64,000 nucleotides of DNA, taken from contig CM035809.1 in the NCBI GenBank assembly GCA_020466095.1, forward strand, positions 23,497,942-23,561,941, given 5' to 3'. The position numbers were made by a program, and so were the translations under genes. This stretch comes from Chlorops oryzae (Eukaryota > Arthropoda > Insecta > Diptera > Chloropidae). The notes under the pieces are model-generated. The model did no database searches and was not told the DNA's origin. It saw only the letters and a program-made list of their open reading frames with translations. Positions 23,178-34,400 of the stretch are shown here, one piece after another (within the stretch, counting starts at the first letter, position 1; each line of letters begins with the position of its first letter).

Positions 23178-26100
23178 TTACAAGGGATAACCCAATGCAG
23201 CCGAAAGTAACGGTTCCCACGATCTATTTATATCCATGTAGAGCATTGTGCACTGTTCGGCAATTAAATCTTCCTCGTCGAGCACCGTTATGGGGAATAA
23301 ATCGTTCTAGAAAAATAAGATTTACGTAATGTAGACAATTGGCTATTTCAACACATAATATCGGATTTCCCCACTATCGGAAATATTATAGACATTTATA
23401 CATATGAATACTTTTGAACGCTGGTTTTAAATCTTTTCTGTTGTTCTAAATTTTCTTATCAAAACATCTTGATTACATAGTAGTATAACAGTTTGAACTT
23501 ACATTTTTAGCTTGCCATAGTTGTTCCAGAAGCCTTAAGAAACGTTGCATTTCAGCGCTGCTCGCAAAGAATATAACCAGATCATCGGATGATTCACGAA
23601 CTTCTTGACATGAGAACTCAAGTATACACCACCATGTATCATTATGAGATGGTATTTTAATGCCAGTCATTTCCTTTATATCAGCACAAGTTAAAATCTC
23701 CAATCCTGAGTTTTTACCATAAACACTGCTCATATTAGTATAGCTCTCAACGGATGCATCGAATCCAGTTCGATTAACACTATCGCTAGGATTAGTTTTT
23801 GATGTGGAAGCTGTCGGCGAGGTGAGAGTATTGCTCGTTGTTGTTGTTGCTGTTGAACGTGAGATTTGCGATAGTTTTGTTGGTGTTGAGTTCAACGATG
23901 AATTTGCTCTTGTAGGTGTGCTTTTAGCCGAACCGATCTAAAAGAAATATTATGAACGAATAAAATCGTGAGAAACTATCTTTGGGAAGATTTTACTCAA
24001 TGAAAACATACCACACTGCTAGCATCAGCACTCAAAGATGGAAGCATCGCCGCGATTTGCTGTCTTCCTTCGGTAAGATTGCTCGTATTTGTGATTGTAT
24101 TTTTATTTATCTTTCTCAAAGGAGCTGTAAAGTCCTCTCTTAATGTGATGAGATGATTTTGTGTAACAACCAATGTACAGCCAAGTGTTTTGTGTTTCTC
24201 TTGCATTTCAAAGAGCTGCAAATAATTTAATTTTTCTTTATAAGTATATAAAAAGAGTAAAACATATAATGGTTTATACTAACCCCACTTGCGGATTGAA
24301 GCAGAGCTTGAAGCCATTCAGAAGCAACATGTTCGTCTGGTGCAGCCATTTGCAGTAGTTCTCCACCACGTAGCATTATTTCAAAACAATGTGGCCGACC
24401 GACATTGACAGCACGTCGAGCACCTTGACATTCAGCTAAAGCCATTGCCCAGCTTGGTAACTTTTGCATAGAATCATTAAACATATACAAAACACCAGCC
24501 CTTTGAAGAAAAAAAATAAAAATAAAAAAACTGTTATAACTCTGAATATAACAGATAATGGCATGGCATTAAAACTTACTTCAAAAGAAAATATCCCGGA
24601 TTCCAGCATTGTTTTATTGCTGCATTATAAGACGACACATGATCTCGAACACGTCGATGCATTAAAAATCCCTTGACATGTGGTCCAAGGGGTTCAACGC
24701 CATCAACACTGCCACCGCATGTTAGGCCATTACTCAACGAACCAGATGGTACATTAACTACAGCATAGTACATCCATTGATCGTTTCTTCCGACACATGA
24801 ATTTTCACGCACAAAGGCACGCAATGGTGCCAAATGCTCCAGTCTCAGTTGGCCAACAGCTGGCAGAGTTGAACCGCCACGACGCGCACAAAGTTCCAAA
24901 TTCGCGACAAGTCCATCTGCGGGATATGGTCCGCCGGCTAGAAGAACCTGTTGCATATCGCGTGTGCTATTACTGAGCAGTACGGTATTTCCGGCAGGTC
25001 CAAGCTATAAGTGTACTTGATTGGAAAAAAAATCTATCAAAGAGAAAAATCAATTTTCCAACTTACCAAAATTACGTCCAAGTCAACGTATGCCAATGCG
25101 AACTTCGTACAAAGACGATTTCGCACCAAATCCGTTACGTATAATGTTCTATCGGTAAGGAAAACCAAAACAGGCGTCATATAACCCTCACGACTGTAGC
25201 CCGTATACAGTTTAAATACTTTCATCAACTGCTCCGTTGAATCTCGCAGTATATGCAAATAGTTTCCATTAAAAATATCAATGGAGATTTCACCAATTCC
25301 CAAATCGAAACGTGATACATCGCCAGGCAAATCTGTGCTATTTATACTCGTCAACTCTCGTCGCGGTGAATTCGCACCGGACATTTCAATTTCAATTTCA
25401 ATTTCCGCATTCAAATCATCAATCAATTCGTAATTCTTTGGACCACGCACCCCACGTACGTAGAGCTGTCCGGTTAAAAGCTTCTGTTCGCTTTTCAATT
25501 TTCCCGCAAAGAAATTATTTTGTCTTATTGAGGTTTCGAGTATTTTCTTCTGTGTTACATTTCTCAAAAATCGATTGATTAGCGATGTCTTCGCTGTTGG
25601 CGGTTTAAGTAAATTACCATAATCCATTGCAGCTGTATTCCTACCGGTATATCGCTCGATTCTGATGGATAATCAACAATGACAATGTCGCTTTCATTCT
25701 TATCGGTATCAGTTGTTATTGTCAATATATCATCGAACTCTTCGCTTAATATTGTACTTTTCGAATCGCGTCCATTGCCGCCACGTATTGGATTGTAGTC
25801 TTGCGGACTGATTGGTGTTTGTTCGATTTGTAAATTTTGCGAACTTGAGGTTCCGTAGCGTGGTGGCTGCATCATTGCCGTTTGACAACTGCCACCGATA
25901 GTGCTACGCTTTTTCAATGGCGATGCCAAATGGCGTGTTTGCTTTTCCACACTTAAACGTTTGTCTTGAGCTAGAACAAGACTATTGCTGCCGCTGCCGC
26001 TGCTGCTAATGGAAGCGCCAATATTTTGTTGGTTTTGAGCTTGTTGTTTCTTTGATGAACCCGCTGAGGAACTACTCAGTTCGGATGAAATTGTCGATGA

Positions 26101-29100
26101 CGACATTGTTGTTGGTAAAGTTGAACTTTGAAATGATTTTATTGGATTCGCATTCGCGACTAGTGAATTTGATTTGGATGCTGTAATTTAATGTTTATAA
26201 ATAACTAGAAAGAAAATTATTTTTCTTAGGCAGACTTACCGAAATAACTTCCCGCTTGTTGCTGATGTTTAATTTCTCGTCACGTGCTTTTACATTAAGT
26301 GTAGGCGAAGTTTCCTTGTGCTTTTTCGGAACATCGGCATTGCTAGAGGTACTGCTTGCTGTTGCTTCTTTAAAGCTACGAAAGAAATTGCTGAATGTCT
26401 TAGCAATGGGAGCACTATAAAAAGCGCTACGAAGTTGAGTTGGTGCAGCTTGTGCGATCGGTGTCGATGTGCTCTTATCAATGGGACTATCATCTTCTGA
26501 GACGGCCACAACAAGTGCACCTTCCTCTTCGACTTCTGATTGCACGATTGAGGTTCCAGAAAATGATAAAGTCTGCCGCGCTTCGTATGAGACGCCAGTG
26601 TGCTCAAAAACTGTACTCTCACAGTTGACAATAAATTTATTGCGAAATTGAGGATTTTGTGAGGTGGAGATAAGGTTGATGTTGTTGTTGTTGCAGTTGT
26701 TGCCGTTAATGGATTTGATGCGAATTGTTGTTCGATTTCGAATTCATTTTGACGCTGCAAAGGCGTCTTTTGCTTATCTGGCACTGTATAGAGCTCTTCG
26801 GCATTTTTACGTCTTAGTTGCTCATCAACATTGTGGACGAATTTCTTAGCAGCGGTCTGTTGTGCCTTCGTGCCGTCGAGACTTTTACTGAGAAATGGTT
26901 TGCCTTTTAAAACTGGTGAAGTGGTGAGTGTGCATCATCAAGATCAGCTTTTGATTTCTGAGCATTATGTGTGCTGTTTAATTTGTGCTCCGGTGTTTGC
27001 TCCAATTCGGATAGACATTCGACAACCGGTTGAAGATCTTCCGATCCCTCTGGTACACCACGTTCGGGTAAGGGCATCGTAAAAATACTCTTCAACGAAC
27101 CAAATAGCATTTTACTACTGTTATCCAACAATTGATTCACATCGTGTACATTGAACTTTTTCATTTTCATAGAGATATCTTGCTCCTGTATGAAATTCGC
27201 GTGACATTTTGTCTTTTTTAGGCAACTGGATTTTGGTTTTTTCTCTTTATTCCAAACGGATTTTCTGAAGACGGCACCATCATTTAAATTATCAATATTC
27301 GGTTCGGAGAAGTAGCAACTTTCACCTGGAAGAAGTCATTTAAGATATTTTTTTTATTTAATTTTTTTTTTTTTTTTTAAAGAAATAAAATGATTAAGGG
27401 GGTCTTCTCATTGAGCAACTTTTTTTTCGACTTTTTTTTTTTTTTTTGCATTTATTTATAGCTTGGGTAGTTGTGAATATGCCCCTAAAAGGATTTTTTG
27501 AAATTCGAAATAGTTTAGAGGATATAGCCTTCTTTGTCGAGCAAGATCTGCGCTAAAACGAGTAATTTTTGCGTTGCTTCAAACTTTAAACGCGTTTATC
27601 TCGAAACCACGTTTTTCGAACTGGCGGCCATGATATCTCCAGTTCAACTGAACCGATTTTCATGAAACAAAGTGGAATCGACGCAGAATTGTCACCATTC
27701 TCGGGTGAACCTCGACCATAATTTTAAAAAATTTTTTACTATTTTTTTTTTTACACTAAACTACAAAAAAAAAAGCCCGAAATTGAAATTTTTTTTTTGA
27801 ATGGCCGCCATTTTGTCAAAAAAAATCACAAAATTAAGCTTGAGGTTCACCCGAGAATTACATCTATACTGATTATAACCCGTTTTTTTTTTCCATTTCG
27901 GACGCTCCGGAGACCCGGAATCGTGGCCGCCGTGACGGCACCTTTTTTTTTTCACCACCAATTTTGAAGTCTCATTACTTTTTGAACAGCCCACGTATCG
28001 AGGCAAAAAAAAATTTTTTTATTTACTTTGAACCTTTTGTAATACAATAAATAAAAAAAGTTTTCAATTATTCTTTGCGTTTTCAAATAAGAATTTTTTT
28101 TAAAAAGGGTCCAAAAAACGGGTTTTCAATGAGAAGACCCCTTAATGAAACAATAGGATTTTACTCACCAATGAAATTATTATTCGCATTACTAACGCAA
28201 TCGCATGAGCTACTTTTGCACTGACCACTCGCATATGTTGTTTTCTTTTGCTCTTGTCGATTCGAGTTCTTATCGTTTTCATCTGAATCCAGACTCGAAT
28301 TCGAGCTGGAACACGAACAACGATCAAGAGTTCTTGCTGTTGTTTCCGCTGTTGTTTCATTCGATTCAGCACCAGTTGGTTGTCGCGGTAAATATTCAAA
28401 GACGCCAGAGTTATCATACTGTAATACAGCGCTCGTCTCATTAGTATCATATACATCGGAATTTCCATAGTCCAGTACATCGGAACATGCATTACGATAG
28501 ACAACACGTCGTCTGCGATCATTGCCTGAACTAGCTTCACAAGCTGCAGCGTTTTCCTCATCATCATCATTAGCACATAATTCGGCATGCCGTGCTCCTA
28601 CTCGGCTACCAGCAGCCTGTCCCTCCGAGCACCATGAATAGCGTCCAGCGCTGACATTTACTGGCAATTTTCTTCCATGCTTATATGTTATAAAACCATG
28701 TTCTATATGAATATTATCTGTGCGTGTATTCTTTAAGATATCCTCATGGAAGGACACACGTTTTTTGGGTGCTGCTTTATTAGATGAGTTCGCTGTTGGT
28801 TTTCTCACTTTTCTTCGATAGACAATATTTTCGGTCGTATCAAATGTTGAGCAGGCACTTGCCGTCATTACATCATCTTCACCACATGTGGTTATTGGAT
28901 CATTCATTGTTGTTACATTCGAATTGGTATCGACTGTTGTATTCGCTACTACTATATTTCCCTCTAAGCCGCCCGATGGGTTAACCAATGCTGCCGGTTT
29001 GAGTTCATCAAATTCAAAACCACTTTGTGATGTTATCGACTCGACCATCAATTCACTTGCTTCCGAGTCTAACAATTGAACACCGGAATCACTGGGTGTT

Positions 29101-29280
29101 GTATCCTCCAGTGTGCTATTAATGCTTGTGCTCATTTTATCGCATAGATTTCCGCTACTTGAATTTCTTTGTGCAGCGGTTATCGTATCAGTTTTATGTG
29201 ACGTTTTACGATCGATTGTTAAGCACAATGGTGATTCCATTTCCACATCGTATGCGGTTGGTGGACGTTCCAAAGTGTTT
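23178..29280 (-). CDS. PH-domain protein, candidate Prd1/PLEKHM2-like (copy A)
   Basis: Minus-strand exons: 28169-29280, 26240-27325, 25067-26180, 24580-25004, 24284-24500, 24012-24215, 23503-23937, 23178-23306 (stop). The N-terminal two thirds is Ser/Thr/Asn-rich and disordered. The C-terminal part holds a conserved block (LINRFLRNVTQKKILE, then VLVFLTDRTLYVTDL) and a PH-like exon (AGVLYMFNDSMQKLPSWAMA to SEWLQALLQ), with a final exon NDLFPITVLDEEDLIAEQCT. I suspect the Arl8/kinesin-linked PLEKHM2 relative Prd1, with low certainty; the PH fold is more secure. No first exon is visible. Several single-base frame breaks are seen relative to copy B or to neighbouring frames (near 29277, 26932, 26663, 25627), and the 26240/26180 junction is out of phase. 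Confidence 0.65.
27398..28141. mobile_element. piggyBac-type MITE in an intron (copy A)
   Basis: The element is bounded by TTAA on both sides (27394-27397, 28142-28145). It has inverted ends GGGGGTCTTCTCATTGA and (reverse complement of right end) GGGGTCTTCTCATTGAAAA. A TTAA target duplication with no transposase fits a piggyBac-like MITE. The interior has paired CTCGGGTGAACCTC / GAGGTTCACCCGAG arms. The same insertion is in copy B, so it predates the split of the two copies. Confidence 0.8.
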
Positions 29281-29554
29281 CTGTAAGACATGTGCAATTG
29301 TTAGATTTGAATTTAAAATTTTTAAAATTAATTTTTTTTTTTTAATTTTTATTTTGTTGGCTGGTTGAGCGCATAATTTACTCTCTTATGTTGTGATGCT
29401 TTGTACACCGGGAGTAGGGAAATGGAAATGGCCAATTAGATAGACACTTGATGAGCTTAAAAATAGATATAAAGATTGAGATGTAGTTTGAAAGTAATCG
29501 AATTATAATTTTTTTTTTCACTTAAAGGTAATAAAAATTAAAATAAAACACTAA

Positions 29555-29861
29555 GGCCCGATATTACAGTGTATACTTAAGTTAAGGAAGCTTGAAGACT
29601 TAAGAGCACCTTAAGTGTCAAGCGGTTTAACAGTCAATTTTTACCAAAACTCACGAAAATTGTTTTCGGCAGGCAACATTTGAAAAACTATACTTTTTGT
29701 TTATACTTTTTTAAAAATTCGTAAAATTTGTGAAATTCCTCATTAATTAATTTGAAAACTTATTTAAGGGGCACTTAAAATTTGTACTGTTAAAATGCTT
29801 TACAGACTTAAGCTTTACTAAGTGCTAAGGAGACCTTAAGTATGCACTGTAATATCGGGCC
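29555..29861. mobile_element. PIF/Harbinger-type MITE with TAA target duplication, absent from copy B
   Basis: The left end GGCCCGATATTACAGTGTAT plus ACTTAAG matches the reverse complement of the right end with one mismatch. TAA flanks both sides (29552-29554, 29862-29864). The homologous place in copy B reads ACTAAATATTCC with a single TAA, an empty site. The 3-bp TWA duplication is typical of PIF/Harbinger. Length 307 bp. Confidence 0.88.
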
Positions 29862-30167
29862 TAAATATTCCATTCAATACTTTTAAGTGCCAAATCGATA
29901 AATAATAATTTAATATATATGTACTCGTACTTGGCTAGTTCTCATATCTTATACCTTATCTAATATGTAAAAGCTAGCCGAAGGTCTCTGTAACTAACTC
30001 TTAAGGATTTCACCAAGCTATTTAAATAAAACTTAAATAAAAATGTACTTCTTTTATATGAAAGTTTACAGGTTATATGAAATCGGGCCTTATTGATTAA
30101 TCTTTTCCAACACGTGCGCGAGCTATAACCTAGATTTAGGTTATAATCTAGATTTCGAAATTCTTTT

Positions 30168-30904
30168 AAAGCGAACCCGACACGGTACTGAATAGCCTAC
30201 TGAATTCATACGTACGTGTTCAGTATGTTTGCGTCGGCACGTTACTGAATTTAGTATACTTCATTATTTGTCGCTTGTTTTCAACGAGTGCAGACGACGA
30301 TGTCAAACGCGGACAAAATAATTTTGGCGGCTGTTGTAGTGGCAATAAAAAAAAAGGAAAACGAAAAACAAAAAATAGGATTTGGATGAAAAATTGGCTA
30401 AAAAAAAAAAGGAATTTGCTCATACTAATTTATTGAATGAAATAAAAATATCTGCGCAGAAAGACTTCAAAAATTTTATGCGAATGGATAATTTCCCAAC
30501 ATCTTTTTTGGATGCATTTGGATACCGCTCTTGGTATTTTTCTAGGAGCTGCTGGTTTTGTTGTTCCCGTATAACTCGATTGCTATATTCTGGGCTTTTT
30601 ATATCCCACAGCGCAGGTAAACCACGGTAAAATTCAATGAATTCCAAAATAAATGATTTATCATCGTTGTCCGCCATCACGTCGTCTCGCCGTAAAATTT
30701 TCTCTCAAATGAATTCAGTTACTGAATTCAGTATGTCGCGCATACGCGTTACTGAATTCAGCCATTCAGTACGAAAAATCAAAACGATTTGGATTTTGCC
30801 TACTGAATCGCTTCTCTCGTTGTAAGTGAGACGCATACATATCTATTTCACTAATACACATATAGCGTTCAGTACTGAATTCAGTACCGTGTCGGGTGCG
30901 CTTT
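30168..30904. mobile_element. PIF/Harbinger-like element with MADF ORF
   Basis: The ends TAAAGCGAACCCGACACGGT / (reverse complement) TAAAGCGCACCCGACACGGT continue as ACTGAAT, and many TACTGAATTCAGTA words lie subterminally. The element holds a minus-strand MADF-domain ORF, a protein type carried by PIF/Harbinger elements beside the transposase. No transposase gene is present. Target duplication is ambiguous because the flanks are A/T. It ends 47 bases before the Dis3 start codon. Confidence 0.7.
30420..30680 (-). CDS. MADF-domain protein fragment of a transposon
   Basis: The 86-residue frame begins MMADNDDKSFILEFIEFYRG. It shows the MADF (Myb/SANT-like, Adf-1 type) pattern: an acidic lead, F-I-x-F-Y-R-x-L-P-x-L-W-D, YSNR, then LLEKYQERYP and VGKLSIRIKFLKS. 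MADF proteins bind DNA and, in PIF/Harbinger elements, accompany the transposase. Full-length partners are longer, and the frame here runs into an A-rich region and stops, so it is probably a truncated relic; an intact first exon cannot be excluded. Confidence 0.7.
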   Translation of the reverse strand: MMADNDDKSFILEFIEFYRGLPALWDIKSPEYSNRVIREQQNQQLLEKYQERYPNASKKDVGKLSIRIKFLKSFCADIFISFNKLV

Positions 30905-30951
30905 AGAGCCAAAACAATCCGTAGGAACGGTTATTTTGGTTATTTTGAAAA

Positions 30952-33900
30952 ATGCAAACAATTAGGGAGTTTACGAGGAAGACGAAAAGAGGCAATATCC
31001 TAAAGGTATTCACATTTAATAATGCGTGGAGCAACTTCCTTACAGCTATTGCTTTCAGATTGTCCGCGAGCACTACTTGCGGGATGATCTTGGTTGCGGG
31101 GCCGACTTTTGTTTATCTTGCATCCAAGATGAGGATTCTATGGCTCTTAAATTGGAACGCGCCATGCGAAGTTCTCTATTCGATTTCCCGCACTTCGTCG
31201 TCCTGGACACGAATGTTGTACTGAATCAGGTTGATGTGCTCGAAGAGGATGCAATTTGTAATGTAATCGTATTATCAACAGTTTTGAATGAAGTCAAGCA
31301 TAATAGCTCAGTAGTTTACAAGCGATTCCGTGATATTATCCATCACAAGCCAAGAGGATTCTTTGTATTCGTTAACGAGCATCATAAGTAAGGAGAAGTT
31401 TATACATGATCATTAGAAATTTAAATTAATGTTCTTTCTAGGGATCACATATGTGGAACGACAGCCGGGTGAAAGCTCTAACGATCGTAATGATCGTGCC
31501 ATTAGACGTGCAACAAAGTGGTATGACGAGCATATGCGAGCAATACATCATAGTAAGGTCAAGAAGAAATCCGACTTGCCGCTCATACGTATAATTCTGC
31601 TAACCGATGATATTGGGAATAGAGAGCGAGCGGAAAAGGATGGAATACTGGTTGCCGGAATGGAGGAATATGTAAATCTTTGAGCGATTTCCCAATGCTG
31701 CTGGATAAATTTGCGCGTCAGAATTTTGAAAGTGAGAAAAAGTCACTTCCAATTTTTCCATCGCATTTGAGTCAAAGCGAAATGTTGATGGGCATAAGGA
31801 CGAAGCGGTTTCTTCAGGGTTCGTTTATGGCATCAAGAGAGAATTTCCTGGAGGGTGCAGTCTCATAGAATCGTACGAGAACCGGTAAAAAAAAAAAAAA
31901 CATAATTGCGTAACTTTTCGAATCTTTAGAATAATAATGGTTTTTGTAGATTCTTATACAAGGACGAGAGGCATTGAATCGCGCTGTCGATGGTGATATT
32001 GTAGCTGTGGAACTTCTACCGCAGAGCGAATGGTCAGCGCCCAGTGAAATCGTCCTCGAGGATAATGACAATATCGATGAAGAAGGCGATGCCGATGGCA
32101 ATAAAATCAGCGCTGAAAAAGCACTTGAACGACTCTTAAAGAAAAGTGCAACAACGAAAACTGCAGAGCGTCGTCCGACGGGAAAAGTTGTCGGGCATTA
32201 TAAGACGGAAATGGCGTCAATATTGCGGCATATTGCAACCGAGCATACTTGAGAACACGACAAGGCATATATTCGTTCCAGCTGATCGTAAAATTCCACG
32301 AATACGCATTGAAACGCGTCAAGCGGATAATTTACAAAATCAGCGAATTGTTGTCGCCATCGACACTTGGCCACGTTATGCACGTTATCCGAACGGACAT
32401 TTCGTACGCTCGTTAGGTCCGTTGGGCGACATGAACACAGAGAATGAAGTAATATTGCTCGAACATGATGTTCCTCATAGTAAATTCTCAGAGGAGGTTT
32501 TAAGTTTCCTCCCGAAAATGCCATGGACTATAACACCGGAAGATTATGCCAAACGTGTAGATTTACGTGAATTGAATATATGCTCGGTAGATCCACCTGG
32601 TTGTACGGATATTGATGATGCACTACATTGTCGTGATCTACCGAATGGGAATCTTGAAGTTGGTGTACATATCGCTGATGTTAGTCATTTTATACGTCCC
32701 GGCAATGCACTGGACAAAGAGGCTGCTGGACGTGGTACTACGGTATATTTAGTTGGAAAACGTATTGATATGGTCCCGGAATTGCTTAGCTCAAATTTAT
32801 GCTCTTTGGTCGGTGAACAAGAACGTTTCGCATTCTCATGTGTTTGGGAAATGAGTCATGATGCCAAAGTACTAACGAAAAGGTTTCATAAAAGTATCAT
32901 TAAATCCAAGCGTGCAATGACCTATGAGGAAGCACAAACAATAATCGACGATTCAACACAACAGAATGAACTTGCGAAATCCTTGCGCAATCTCAATCGT
33001 TTGGCGAAAATACTTAAAAAGCAACGTATGGATAATGGGTGAGTCCAACATTAATATTCTCTTTAATATTCATTTACATATTATATGTATATAATATTCA
33101 AAATTTCAGAGCCCTTGTTTTAGCGTCTCCAGAGATACGCTTCCAAGTTGATAGTGAAACGCATGAACCGTTGGAAGTTGAGGCGAAACAAATACGCGAC
33201 ACAAATTCGATGGTTGAGGAATTTATGTTGCTTGCGAATATAACTGTTGCAGAGCATATTGCCAATCAATTTTCAGAATGTGCTTTATTACGTCGTCATC
33301 CGAAGCCACCGCCGAGCAACTTTGATCCGCTTATAAAAGCTGCTGAAAATCAAGGCTTTGAAATACAAACGGAAAGTGGACTACAGCTTGCTAACTCACT
33401 GGATAAATGTGTTAAATCGAATAATGCTTATTTCAATACGATGATACGTATATTGACGACACGCTGCATGATGCAGGCATTGTATTTCATCAGTGGAACG
33501 ATACAACAAAGCGAATTTTTCCATTATGGTTTGGCAACACCGATTTATACGCATTTCACTTCACCGATTCGTCGGTATTCGGATATTATTGTACATCGTT
33601 TACTTGCCGCATCAATTGGGGCTGATAGCACGTATGCAGCACTGTTGGATAAAAAAGCCAATCAGGAACTTTGTAATAATCTCAATTATCGGCACAAACA
33701 AGCGCAATATGCTGGACGTGCTTCCGTTGCTCTCAATACACATCTCTTCTTCCGTGGCAAAACTCAAAATGAAGATGGGTAAGCAATTTTTGAGTTGAAA
33801 TATTTCAACTTCGATATTTTTCAGCCTTAATTAAGACGCTGAAAAAAATCTTTTTCATAATTTTGCCATCAATAGAAGATATAATAAGTGGATGATTTCC

Positions 33901-34400
33901 GAAAATTAAAGACCTCTAATAACTTAATGTTTGGTTGATATTATTCTTTTTGTTTCAGTTACATTCTGTTCGTACGCAAAAATGCCCTACAAATACTTAT
34001 ACCTAAATTTGGCCTAGAGGGCACCTTGTATTTATCCAATACGAAAGATGATGCCGAAAGAAAGGGTGCGAAGGGCAATCATGTCACTTTCACATTCAAT
34101 GAGGAGGTGAGTTAAACTAGTATTAATTTTTATTATGAACTAAAAATATGATTTTTCGATTAAAAGGACTATACTCAGCGTTGTGGAAATATTGTATTCC
34201 ATGCTTTCGATCCAGTTACTGTGCGATTAAGTTTAGATTCACGCAATATTCAGCATGAAAAACTTGTTTTCGAACTTGTCAAGCCGTATATCAAAGGTTT
34301 TAGCGTCGAGCCGGAGGACGAAAAGAATGAAGACGAAATTGCGCCACCGACAAAGAAAAATAAACCAACACCAAAATCACAAAAAAAGAAGAAGAAATAA
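30952..34400 (+). CDS. Dis3: Dis3, catalytic RNase of the RNA exosome
   Basis: Dis3 (Rrp44) is the 3'-5' exoribonuclease and PIN endonuclease of the exosome. Exons: 30952-31005, 31059-31387, 31442-31884, 31950-33038, 33110-33778, 33959-34106, 34167-34400. The start [18 protein letters not shown] is typical. Then comes a Cys-containing [16 protein letters not shown] stretch, a PIN domain with VVLDTNVVL (residues ~65-190), cold-shock domains, and the RNB domain with [19 protein letters not shown]. The C-terminal S1 region ([18 protein letters not shown]) is followed by a Lys-rich tail. Expected length ~985 residues agrees. Four single-base frame breaks lie between 31440 and 32195 (near 31446, 31673, 31865, 32189); later exons are clean. 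A PIF-like element sits directly upstream. AATAAA-like signals follow at 34395 and 34479. Confidence 0.93.

Noticed and set aside
28205..29368. Plus-strand frames opposite the PH-gene exons (also 42554-43673)
   Set aside because: Antisense shadows of Ser/Asn-rich coding sequence; no start context or family.
30952..34400. Processed (retro) pseudogene of Dis3
   Set aside because: All six introns with good splice sites are kept, so it is not a retrocopy; the frame breaks need another explanation.
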